Source of the DNA: CAYYAQ01 sp964469555
GTDB taxonomy: Bacteria; Planctomycetota; UBA1135; UBA2386
Assembly: GCA_964469555.1 (NCBI GenBank)
Contig: CAYYAQ010000007.1
Span: 1 to 64,000 of the forward strand
DNA: 64,000 nucleotides
Reading direction: 5' to 3'
Positions 16,282 through 24,199 of the stretch are shown in pieces (the first letter of the stretch is position 1; each line of letters begins with the position of its first letter). Below the pieces are notes generated by a model. It did not search any database. It saw only the letters and a program-made list of their open reading frames with translations, and had not been told where the DNA came from. Made by a program: the position numbers and the translations under genes.

Positions 16282-18393
16282 ATGCCTGTTCGTTTCTTTG
16301 CCTCCGCATTCCTTCTCGCCGTCGTCGCGGTCGCGGTGCCTGCGCAGAAGTCCACCGAATTGCGATTCGCCAGGATCTTCACGGATCACATGGTTCTGCA
16401 ACAGCAGAAGAAGGCGCGTGTGTGGGGCTTCGCGAATCCCGGATCGAAGGTCGTCGTCACGATCACCGAGGACGGCGCGTTCGCGCAGCCGTTCCTGCCG
16501 GAGGAGAAGTCGAAGGCGAGCGTCGAGTACGCCGTCACTGTGCACTACGTAGAAAAGAACGCGCCGGGGTTTCACGCGCAGGAACGAGTCACCGCCGCGG
16601 GCAAGGACGGCAAGTGGCGGGTCGAGTTCGATGCGATGAACGCTGGTTTCACACCGAAGTACATCGTGGCGAAGCACGGCAGTTCGGGCGTCGCGATCCA
16701 GGACGTCCTCATCGGCGAGATCTGGGTCTGCGCCGGGCAGAGCAACATGGGTTGGGGCAACTTCAACCGCAAGGATCGCGAGGCCGCGTCGGCGGACTTC
16801 CCGGGGCTTCGCTACGTCGGCTGGCACGACTCCTGGTACAAACCGCTCGACGACGTCCGCAACAAGATCCGTTGGCAAGAATGCTCACCGAAGACCGCAG
16901 AGCGGTTTTCCGCGGTGCCATACCTCTACGGCATGTTCTTGCACCGCTATCTCAAGGTGCCTGTCGGCATCATCAACGTCGCGCGCGGCGGGACGCTCGG
17001 TCAGACCTGGTGCACGCGCGGCCAGCTCGAACAGGTCGACAGCGAGATCGTGAAGACCGTGCTGCGCGACTACGACGTGGAGACCGCGAAGTGGGATGAC
17101 GCCGAGCAAGTGAAACGGATGACTGCGGAGTGGGAAGAGGCGTGCGTCGCGAAGCGCGCGGAGCACGCCAGGCGCGTCGCCGAGGCGGAGACCAATGGCA
17201 AGAAGAAGCCCCGGTTGCGATTGCCGAAAAAGCCTGCGGACGCGCGAAGCGCGTGGAGCCCGCCGGCCGGGCTCTTCAATGCGACGGTCATGCCGATTCG
17301 CAAGCTCGCCATCCGCGGCGTGCTCTACTACCAAGGCGAGAATCAGGCGTTCAATCGGTGGACGCGGTACGAGCACACCTTCCCGAAGGTACCGGCTTCG
17401 TTTCGCGAGGCGTTCGGCGATGCGAACCTGCCCTTCGGCTGTATTAGCCAGCCAGGGTGGGGGAGCTTCGGCGAAGACCCCGAACTCTCGACCGCGGGTG
17501 GCAGCTATCAGGTCGTCCGCGACATCCAGCACCGCGCGCTGAAGGACGATCCGAACGGCCACATGATCGCGACGTATCCGACCGGCAACTCGTACATCCA
17601 TCCGGCGGAGAAGCTCCCGGTCGCGGAATACGCATCGCTGTGGGCGCTGGCCAAGGTCTACGGCAAGCCGGTCGTCCACACGGGCCCGACGTATCGCGAG
17701 ATGAAGACGAAGGGCGACAAGGCCTTCCTGTTCTTCGACAACGACCCGATCGTCTACAACCGCTGGAAGCACATCAAGAAGAACGCGTACTGGCAGGTGC
17801 TGCCGTGCCCGCGCGAGGGCAAAGCCGAATTCCGCGGTTTCATCATCGCCGGTTCGGATCGCCGGTGGTACCCGGCCAAGGCAAGGCACACACGACTCGA
17901 CGATGTGCCGTGCATCGAGGTGCACAGTGACCTCGTCGCGAAGCCAGTGGCGATTCGCTACGGGTGGGCCACGTGGCCCACCGGCAACATGGTCGGTCGC
18001 GGACGGTTGCCCATGCCGACGTTCCGCACCGACGATTGGCCGCTGCCGGTCGGGGTGAGCTACTCGAAAGACGCGGAGGCGAGGGCGAAGACCGAACTCA
18101 AGCGCCTGCGGGACATCGCCGAACGCCAGGCCCTCGATCGCAAGATCAGGCAGATGCAGGCCGACCTTCCCGAGCTGGAGAAATCACTACACCTGTCGAA
18201 GAACCTCGACCCAAAGAAGTTTGTGCAGAGCAAGCTCGATCGGGTGGACACAATTCTCGATGAGCTGCAGAAGGACCGATGGCTGTCCCGACAGATCCAG
18301 AAACACGCAGGTCTCGTCGAGCAGATCAAGGCCACGCGCAAAGCGGTGGCGGAGGCGAGGTCGGAGTCCGAGAAGATGCAGGGCAAGAACTGA
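16282..18393 (+). CDS. Exported sialate O-acetylesterase-like SGNH hydrolase
   Basis: 703 residues. ATG 16282 follows AAGGA at a good distance; the frame is open further upstream but not coding-like. Signal peptide to about residue 22 (VPAQ). The mature protein begins with the beta-domain of SASA-type esterases (RIFTDHMVLQQQ, VWGFANPG), then the SGNH block I with nucleophile Ser154 in VCAGQSNMGWG, later YYQGENQAF (block with catalytic-domain Glu) and HPAEKLPVAEY carrying a candidate His. It should remove O-acetyl groups from glycans outside the cytoplasm. Unusual: about 110 C-terminal residues after the PVGVSY end form a charged coiled-coil (ARAKTELKRLRDIAER onward), not part of the family core, perhaps for oligomerisation. 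Confidence 0.87.
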   Translation: MPVRFFASAFLLAVVAVAVPAQKSTELRFARIFTDHMVLQQQKKARVWGFANPGSKVVVTITEDGAFAQPFLPEEKSKASVEYAVTVHYVEKNAPGFHAQERVTAAGKDGKWRVEFDAMNAGFTPKYIVAKHGSSGVAIQDVLIGEIWVCAGQSNMGWGNFNRKDREAASADFPGLRYVGWHDSWYKPLDDVRNKIRWQECSPKTAERFSAVPYLYGMFLHRYLKVPVGIINVARGGTLGQTWCTRGQLEQVDSEIVKTVLRDYDVETAKWDDAEQVKRMTAEWEEACVAKRAEHARRVAEAETNGKKKPRLRLPKKPADARSAWSPPAGLFNATVMPIRKLAIRGVLYYQGENQAFNRWTRYEHTFPKVPASFREAFGDANLPFGCISQPGWGSFGEDPELSTAGGSYQVVRDIQHRALKDDPNGHMIATYPTGNSYIHPAEKLPVAEYASLWALAKVYGKPVVHTGPTYREMKTKGDKAFLFFDNDPIVYNRWKHIKKNAYWQVLPCPREGKAEFRGFIIAGSDRRWYPAKARHTRLDDVPCIEVHSDLVAKPVAIRYGWATWPTGNMVGRGRLPMPTFRTDDWPLPVGVSYSKDAEARAKTELKRLRDIAERQALDRKIRQMQADLPELEKSLHLSKNLDPKKFVQSKLDRVDTILDELQKDRWLSRQIQKHAGLVEQIKATRKAVAEARSESEKMQGKN

Positions 18394-18478
18394 CGAGGCT
18401 GATTCCGTAGGCGTCAGCCGCGTCCAGAGCACCGGACCTTCCCTTTCCGCTTCGTGACGATGCGGTTCACGGTTCTGA

Positions 18479-18679
18479 CCTCACAACCTGGAGCAAGATC
18501 ACGATTGGATTGACGTCGAGATCGATCGCATTGGGCCTGTTGTGCCTCGCCGGGACGGGCTGTTCAGGAACGCTGCCTACAGCTTCAACCCGCCGACGGG
18601 CAAGCTGGTCCGAGTGCCGTACCCTGTGCAGGTGGAGCGGTTGCCTTGGTCACTCGTGATGCAGCACCTGAGGTGGTGA
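18479..18679 (+). pseudogene. Possible C-terminal gene fragment
   Basis: Between 18394 and 18778 the only coding-like frame runs from 18479 to TGA 18679 without a start codon: WIDVEIDRIGPVVPRRDGLF, then AAYSFNPPTGKLVRVPYPV. It reads like the end of a protein cut off upstream. In another frame the same bases give a short lipoprotein-like stretch (ALGLLCLAGTGC), so the reading is uncertain. Family not recognised. Confidence 0.3.
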
Positions 18680-18737
18680 TTTTCTCGATACTGCGCCAAG
18701 CACAGTCTCGGACAAATCGTGCGGGAATGGTTCGGGC

Positions 18738-18743
18738 TAGAAT
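18738..18743 (+). promoter_or_regulatory. Possible -10 element (TAGAAT)
   Basis: TAGAAT lies 35 bases before TTG 18779. If used, transcription would begin downstream of GTG 18719, which supports the TTG as the real start of the CE15-like gene. Confidence 0.3.
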
Positions 18744-18778
18744 CCGAGCCGTTCCCCTCCCTCGGTAACGCGATCCCC

Positions 18779-20086
18779 TTGAATAACTCCCTACTCACGG
18801 TTCTCGTCCTCTCCTTGTGCAGTTCACCTCTCCTGGCCCAAAAGACCAACTACGACGAGAGCAAGGTCCCAGAGTACACGTTACCGGATCCACTGCAGCT
18901 CGCTGACGGTTCGCAGGTGAAGGACGCGGCGGCGTGGCGGGATAAACGTCGACCACAGATCGTCGAACTCTTCGAACGCCAGATGTACGGTCGCGCGCCG
19001 GGGCGACCGCCGCTGCTCGCGTTCGAGGTGAAGAGCGAGGGGAAGGTGCTGGGCGGGAAGGCGATCCGCAGGGAGATCGTGATCCGCTGCGGCAACGACG
19101 AGAAGCGGATCGAGCTGAATCTACTGGTCTACTCGCCCGCGGGCGCGAAGAGTCCTGTCCCTGCGTTCGTCGGCCTCAACTTCAACGGCAACCACTCGAT
19201 CCAGCCCGATCCGGAGATCACCCTCTCGAAAGCGTGGATGCGTAACAAGGGTGGCAACAAGAACCACAAGGCCACCGAGGCCGCGCGGGGCAAGAGCTCG
19301 AGCCGCTGGCCCGCCGAGTTGGTGATCGGTCGGGGGTGCGCGCTCGCGACGATGTACTACGGCGACATCGACCCCGACTTCCACGACGGGTTCAAGAACG
19401 GCGTGCACCCGCTGTTCTACAAAGACGGCCAGAAGAAGCCCGCCGCCGACGAGTGGGGGTCGATCGCGGCGTGGGGATGGGGCTTGAGCCGCATTCTCGA
19501 CTACTTCGAGACCGATTCGAGAGTCGACGCGAAGCGCGTCATCGTCGTAGGCCACTCGCGGCTCGGCAAGACATCACTCTGGGCCGGTGCCCGGGACGAG
19601 CGCTTCGCGATGGTCGTCTCGAACGACTCGGGGTGTGGCGGCGCGGCGCTCTCACGTCGCTGCTTTGGAGAGACCGTCGCGCGGATCAACAAGAGCTTCC
19701 CGCACTGGTTCTGTGGGAATTTCAAGGCGTTCGACAACAAGGAGGGCCAGCTTCCCCTCGACCAGCACATGCTCGTCGCTCTAGTCGCGCCCCGCCCGGT
19801 CCTCGTGTGCAGCGCCGAGGGCGATCGCTGGGCGGATCCCAAAGGCGAGTTCATGTCAGCGCGGCATGCGGACGCCGTCTACCGCCTTCTCGGCACCGAC
19901 GGGATCGCGGCGAAGGAGATGCCCGGCACGAACACGCTCTTGAAGAGCCGCATCGGCTACCACGTGCGACCGGGAAGGCACGACATGAAGGTCGCGGACT
20001 GGAAGGTGTACCTCGAGTTCGCCGACCACCACGGTCTGTTGTCCGAGCCGCACAAGGCCGACAAGAAACGCACGCGGCGGCGGTGA
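18779..20086 (+). CDS. Exported CE15-like (glucuronoyl esterase) hydrolase
   Basis: About 435 residues from TTG 18779, which begins a typical leader (NNSLLTVLVLSLC, LLAQ); the in-frame GTG 18719 would add 20 non-leader residues. The mature protein matches carbohydrate esterase family 15: LFERQMYGRAPGRPP, VGLNFNGNHSI, the nucleophile elbow VVGHSRLGKTSLWA (Ser), an acidic residue in CSAEGDRWADPKGEF and a catalytic His in the GYHVRPGRHDM segment. CE15 enzymes cleave esters of glucuronic acid, for example lignin-carbohydrate links; bacterial members also act on other uronic-acid esters. It should act in the periplasm or outside. It converges on the aldo/keto reductase, with a small hairpin between. 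Confidence 0.87.
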   Translation: MNNSLLTVLVLSLCSSPLLAQKTNYDESKVPEYTLPDPLQLADGSQVKDAAAWRDKRRPQIVELFERQMYGRAPGRPPLLAFEVKSEGKVLGGKAIRREIVIRCGNDEKRIELNLLVYSPAGAKSPVPAFVGLNFNGNHSIQPDPEITLSKAWMRNKGGNKNHKATEAARGKSSSRWPAELVIGRGCALATMYYGDIDPDFHDGFKNGVHPLFYKDGQKKPAADEWGSIAAWGWGLSRILDYFETDSRVDAKRVIVVGHSRLGKTSLWAGARDERFAMVVSNDSGCGGAALSRRCFGETVARINKSFPHWFCGNFKAFDNKEGQLPLDQHMLVALVAPRPVLVCSAEGDRWADPKGEFMSARHADAVYRLLGTDGIAAKEMPGTNTLLKSRIGYHVRPGRHDMKVADWKVYLEFADHHGLLSEPHKADKKRTRRR

Positions 20087-20087
20087 C

Positions 20088-20109
20088 GCCTGACGCCACG
20101 CCAGGCATT
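20088..20109. terminator. Small hairpin between convergent genes
   Basis: GCCTG/CAGGC stem with a 9-base loop, followed by ATTT, directly after the esterase stop and before the end of the convergent aldo/keto reductase. Short stem, so low confidence. Confidence 0.3.
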
Positions 20110-20146
20110 TGCACCATCTCGCTACGAGGCTGGTGAGAGAAGCGGG

Positions 20147-21151
20147 CTAGGTGGGGGCGTCGTCGCGGAGCAGTCCTTGTGCGCGCAGTTCCCGCCACAG
20201 CTCAGTCGGGATCGGGGTCTGGATCTGCTCGATGTTGTCGGCGACCTGCGCAGGAGAGAGCACCCCAGGGATTACGCTCACGACGCTCTCGTGACCGAAT
20301 GGGAACTGCAGCGCGGCCGCGCGCATGGAGACGCCGTGGCGCGTGCATGCCGCTTCGATGCGCCGCGCCTTCGCCACGACCTCATCGTTTGGCGTCTCGT
20401 ACTTGTAGGTCGAGGTTGATCCCGTCAGGATCCCTGAGCTGAACGGTGCGCCGAGCACGATCGATGCGCCGCGTTCCGCACAATACGGCAGGTCGTCGTC
20501 CAGCGCCTCCTGATCGAGGAGCGTGTAGGGCAGCGCGAGTATGAAGAAGTCGATGTCGAACGTGTCGAGGAATCGGCGCGTCGTCCCCGCCATGTTGACG
20601 CCGGCGCCGATGCCGCTGATCGCGCCCGCGGTTCGCAGCTCGTCGAGTGCGCGGAACCCCCCGTCCCGCAACTGGGCGAAGTGCGACTCGAGCGATTCCC
20701 TGCCCCCGTGCATCACCGCGTCCAGGTCGTGGATTAGGAGGAGGTCGACCTGCTCCATGCCCAGACGACGCAAGCTGTCCTCGTAGGATCGCATCACGCC
20801 GTCGTAGGAGTAGTCAAAACGGTACTCGAACGGCAGCGCGCCGACAGTCCCTGGATCGGACAGCGGACCATCCGCCGGAAACAACACACGCCCCACCTTC
20901 GTCGACAAGACGAAACTGTCGCGTGGCTGGTCGCGGAGGAACTCCCCGAACCGCTGCTCGCTGAGCCCCCGACCGTAGAACGGGGCTGTGTCGAAGTAGC
21001 GCAACCCGGAGTCGTACGCGGCTTCCAGCGTCCGTCGCGCGTCCGCGTCCGACACCGTCGCGAACATGCTGCCGAGTTGCGACCCTCCGCATCCCAGTTG
21101 CGTGACCGAGACCCTGGTCTCGCCGACGAGTCGTTTCCGCAGCGGCTCCAT
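20147..21151 (-). CDS. Aldo/keto reductase
   Basis: A 334-residue NAD(P)-dependent oxidoreductase of the aldo/keto reductase superfamily, cytoplasmic TIM barrel. Seen: LGCGGSQLGSMF at the first strand, DTAPFYG with D54 and Y59, Lys85 in STKVGR and H141 in LLLIHDLDAV, together the catalytic tetrad; FPFGHESVVSVIPG near the end is the cofactor-binding strand. The extra FPADGPLSDP and FDYSYDGVMRSYEDSLRRL segments resemble L-fucose/galactose dehydrogenase-type members (D-threo-aldose 1-dehydrogenases), so a sugar substrate is likely but not proven. It fits the glycan-degradation theme of its neighbours. Divergent from a small gene whose frame begins six bases away. Confidence 0.9.
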   Translation of the reverse strand: MEPLRKRLVGETRVSVTQLGCGGSQLGSMFATVSDADARRTLEAAYDSGLRYFDTAPFYGRGLSEQRFGEFLRDQPRDSFVLSTKVGRVLFPADGPLSDPGTVGALPFEYRFDYSYDGVMRSYEDSLRRLGMEQVDLLLIHDLDAVMHGGRESLESHFAQLRDGGFRALDELRTAGAISGIGAGVNMAGTTRRFLDTFDIDFFILALPYTLLDQEALDDDLPYCAERGASIVLGAPFSSGILTGSTSTYKYETPNDEVVAKARRIEAACTRHGVSMRAAALQFPFGHESVVSVIPGVLSPAQVADNIEQIQTPIPTELWRELRAQGLLRDDAPT

Positions 21152-21288
21152 GCGAGATGACCTTACCCGTTGTCAGGGTCATCCCGGAGAGCGCGTTTGT
21201 GCCCGATCGAAGCTCTTGGCGCTTGCGGGATGGAACGTGTCCGGCGAGATTGGTCGTGCTCCCACCACACTCGACGCCTGGAGCAGGC

Positions 21289-21540
21289 ATGCAACTCACC
21301 GCGATGCGCGTTTCATTGACCGCGATCCAGTTGCGGCTGCGCAACGACATCGTCACGCTCGCCTTGACGCCCTACGAGATCCGGTCCGAGGGCTTCACAT
21401 TCTTGATGCCACGAAACGTCAAGAGCACGTTGATCGTGCACGCCGACCGCGACTGGAAAGCGATGCTCGTGATCTCCAGTTCGATCAAGCGCAGCGAGAG
21501 TCCGGGATTCCTGAGTCTCGGCATCGGGTTCACGGAGTGA
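21289..21540 (+). CDS. Small protein, possibly PilZ-like
   Basis: 83 residues from ATG 21289, which has GGAG at the right distance; the same frame is open back to ATG 21157 but those residues look non-coding. The sequence is strand-rich: MRVSLTAIQLRLRND, EGFTFLMPRNVKSTLIVH, KAMLVISSSI and the end FLSLGIGF, which is reminiscent of the last strands of PilZ domains. The c-di-GMP-binding RxxxR and DxSxxG motifs are absent, so it is either a degenerate or truncated PilZ-type protein or something unrelated. No function proposed. Confidence 0.4.
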   Translation: MQLTAMRVSLTAIQLRLRNDIVTLALTPYEIRSEGFTFLMPRNVKSTLIVHADRDWKAMLVISSSIKRSESPGFLSLGIGFTE

Positions 21541-21703
21541 TTCCCTGACGCCGAATCACCCTCGACGTCGCAACCGCCGTGCTCATAGGTTCATTCTGAC
21601 GGGCGTCGTTCTTTTGTCCCCTGGAACGGGTCGCGTCGCAACTGAAGGTGTGCTGCGGTATCGTGTGGCACTCTTCTCCGAGTCGCGATCGCAGGGAACC
21701 CAA

Positions 21704-23200
21704 ATGAGAGCCCGAATTCTCCTGATCAGTCTTTGTCTCCTCGCCCCGCAGGCCTCCGCACAGATCGTGATGAAGTGTGCCGGAGATGGCGGCGCGGTTC
21801 CCGGCAACAGCACTCTGCAACTCCAGGGCACGCCGAACACGCCGTTCCTTCTGTTGTTCTCCCAGAGCGAGCGGGTGCACACGCCGCTCCCCGGTCTCAC
21901 TCTGGCAATTGACCTGGGGTTCCTGGGGTTCTGTCTCGGCAATCCACTGTTCGTGGGAATGTTCGACTCCGCTGGCAAGGCGAGCACGACCATTCCGGTT
22001 CCGAGTATCTCCGGACTGTACGGGGCGCGCATGTCGATGCAGTCCCTCGAAGTGAATCCGATCGGCAACGCGTCCAACCTCGTGCGGTTGACGCTGCAAC
22101 AGCCCGACACGTTTATCGACTCGCTGTCCTCGTCCGTCGCCCCGATCTTGACGGGTCGAGCGTTCGTGCAGAGCAACGGCAAGGTCCTGTTGCTCGGCGG
22201 AACGGGACCGGTAGTGCAGGAGTACGACCCCGCGCTCGAGAAGTTTCGCATCGTAGGCATCGTGCCGTCCGCGAACATCATCGCCACGCAGACCATGCTC
22301 AAGGACGGAACGGTTCTGGTCACAGGCGGTATCGGGCTGACCGGGCAACCGGTGAAGGGCGCCTTCCTGTTCGATCCTAGCAACGGTACGGCGACCGTCC
22401 TGGCGGGGATGGGCACGGCGCGTGCTGGCCACGCCGCGGCCCTGATGAAGGACGGCAGGGTGCTGATCGTCGGCGGTGCATCGAGTCTCGACTTCTCCGA
22501 CCTCGTGAAGTTTCTCGCTGGCATCCGGAACTCGAGTGAGTTCTACGACCCCAAGACGAAGACCTTCACGGCTGGACCGGCGTTGCTGGAGGCGAAGATG
22601 TTCCACACCGCGACGACGCTGAGTAACGGTGAGGTCCTCGTCGCGGGCGGCCTGTCGATCGTGCCGGTTCTGAACATTCCAATCGTCTCGCCGACGGCGC
22701 AGGCGTACACACCCCTCCTCAATCTGTTCGGGTTCCCACGACTGATGGCGCCGCGGATGCTGCACAGCGCGACGGCGCTCGCCAACGGCAAGGCCCTGAT
22801 TGCCGGCGGCCTGACGATCGACTTCATCAAGTTCCTGCAGACGCAGAACATCGCGGATCTCACGCTCGGCTCGGTGGCGGACGTGGTCACGTATTCGGGC
22901 GGCCTCTTCGGAGGATTTTCCAAGTCCTATCCGCTGAGCAAGGGTCGCATGCTCCCCTCCGTCGCACCTCTGGGCAGCAAGGGTGCGTTGATCGCGGGGG
23001 GCTTCCTCCTCGATCTGTCCGCGAACACGTTCCAGTTCCAGGCGCTGAAGGAGGCCGACGTGTTCACCGGTTCCAGCATCAGCGCGGCGGGTTCGATGAA
23101 GAACGCCCGCATCGGCGGAGTCGCCGTGACGTTGCCCGATGGGACCGTGCTGGTCACCGGCGGCGGCAGTCTGGCGGGCGAAATCTACCAGCCGAAGTAG
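21704..23200 (+). CDS. Exported kelch-repeat-like protein
   Basis: 498 residues. ATG 21704 after CAGGGA; signal peptide to about residue 20 (ASAQ). The first 120 residues form a module seen in several exported proteins here: GGAVPGNSTLQLQGTP, PFLLLFSQS, LAIDLGFLGFC, and a closing NLVRLTLQQP. From about residue 150 there are six kelch-type repeats, recognisable by ATTLSNGEVLVAGGL, SATALANGKALIAGGL, TLPDGTVLVTGGG, each with the double Gly before the next strand; a six-bladed propeller is expected. No catalytic residues are evident, so a binding or structural role outside the cytoplasm is likely. Its stop is immediately followed by the GTG of the ROK gene. Confidence 0.8.
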   Translation: MRARILLISLCLLAPQASAQIVMKCAGDGGAVPGNSTLQLQGTPNTPFLLLFSQSERVHTPLPGLTLAIDLGFLGFCLGNPLFVGMFDSAGKASTTIPVPSISGLYGARMSMQSLEVNPIGNASNLVRLTLQQPDTFIDSLSSSVAPILTGRAFVQSNGKVLLLGGTGPVVQEYDPALEKFRIVGIVPSANIIATQTMLKDGTVLVTGGIGLTGQPVKGAFLFDPSNGTATVLAGMGTARAGHAAALMKDGRVLIVGGASSLDFSDLVKFLAGIRNSSEFYDPKTKTFTAGPALLEAKMFHTATTLSNGEVLVAGGLSIVPVLNIPIVSPTAQAYTPLLNLFGFPRLMAPRMLHSATALANGKALIAGGLTIDFIKFLQTQNIADLTLGSVADVVTYSGGLFGGFSKSYPLSKGRMLPSVAPLGSKGALIAGGFLLDLSANTFQFQALKEADVFTGSSISAAGSMKNARIGGVAVTLPDGTVLVTGGGSLAGEIYQPK

Positions 23201-24112
23201 GTGGGTTCGACCGCTCAGGCCATCGGCATCGATATCGGGGGTACCGAGATCGGAATCGCTCTCGTCGGCGACGACGGGACCGTTCGTGCCCGGTCCACGA
23301 TTCCAACGGAATCAGATCGTGGGTTTCCGTACTCGTGCGCCCGCATCGAGAACTCGATCCGCGAGATGCGCGACGCCAATCCCGGTGGGTTGGCGGGTAT
23401 CGGCATCGGGTGCGCCGGGCCGGTGAGTCCCGAACGCGGCACAGTCGACAACATGTTCAGTCTCGCCGCGTGGAAGGGTACCGACATCGTCTCCCCGTTG
23501 CGCGAGGCGTTCGATGTGCCGGTCCGTCTGGAGAACGACGCGGACGCGGCGGCGTTCGGGGAATGGCATGCGGGTGCGGGGGGGGCGGACGGGCGAAGAC
23601 TGTTGATGCTCACTCTCGGCACCGGTATCGGGGGTGGAGTCGTCGTGGAGGGCTCGATCTACCGTGGCGCCTGCGGTGAGCACCCAGAGATCGGTCACGT
23701 CTTCGTCGACCCCGAGGGTCCGCTGTGTTTCTGTGGCATCCGCGGATGCCTGGAGATCATGTCCTCCGGCACCGCGGTCGGGAGGCTGGGCGAGGCGCAG
23801 GAGATCGGCGACAGCCGCGCGGTCTTCGCGGCAGCGGCAAAGGGCGACCCGAAGGCGCAGCGCATCGTCGATGGCGCTACGAACGCCATGGCGGTCGCTG
23901 CGTGGACGCTCTCGCACACGTTCATGGCGGAGCGGATCATGCTCGGTGGCGGGATTGCGGAGGAGCATTTCGACCTCTTCGCGAGGCCGATGCGGGAGCA
24001 TCTCGCGCCTGCGACGCTGATTCCCCGGGACGGAATCGAGATCGTCAAGGCCTCGCTCGGCAACGACGCCGGGGTTGTGGGGGCTGCGATGCTCCTGTTG
24101 CGGCCTAACTGA
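23201..24112 (+). CDS. ROK family sugar kinase (glucokinase-like)
   Basis: A 303-residue cytoplasmic ATP-dependent sugar kinase of the ROK family. Seen: phosphate loop DIGGTEIGIAL (11-21), substrate region LENDADAAAFGE with the catalytic Asp113, GTGIGGGVV, EHPEIGH (His161/His166) and the zinc-binding CxCGxxGC motif as CFCGIRGC (176-183), which separates kinases from the ROK repressors; no N-terminal helix-turn-helix is present. Glucose or N-acetyl-hexosamine are the likely substrates. The start is GTG 23201, directly after the TAG of the exported kelch protein with no spacer, so it is probably expressed by translational coupling from that message, an odd partner for a cytoplasmic kinase. Confidence 0.9.
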   Translation: MGSTAQAIGIDIGGTEIGIALVGDDGTVRARSTIPTESDRGFPYSCARIENSIREMRDANPGGLAGIGIGCAGPVSPERGTVDNMFSLAAWKGTDIVSPLREAFDVPVRLENDADAAAFGEWHAGAGGADGRRLLMLTLGTGIGGGVVVEGSIYRGACGEHPEIGHVFVDPEGPLCFCGIRGCLEIMSSGTAVGRLGEAQEIGDSRAVFAAAAKGDPKAQRIVDGATNAMAVAAWTLSHTFMAERIMLGGGIAEEHFDLFARPMREHLAPATLIPRDGIEIVKASLGNDAGVVGAAMLLLRPN

Positions 24113-24199
24113 TGGCGGCCGGTGTATCATCGGGGCCGTGGCGCGTAACCTCGACCACGACGTCCCCTGTCCCCACTCGTCATTCGGAGGCCCATACGC

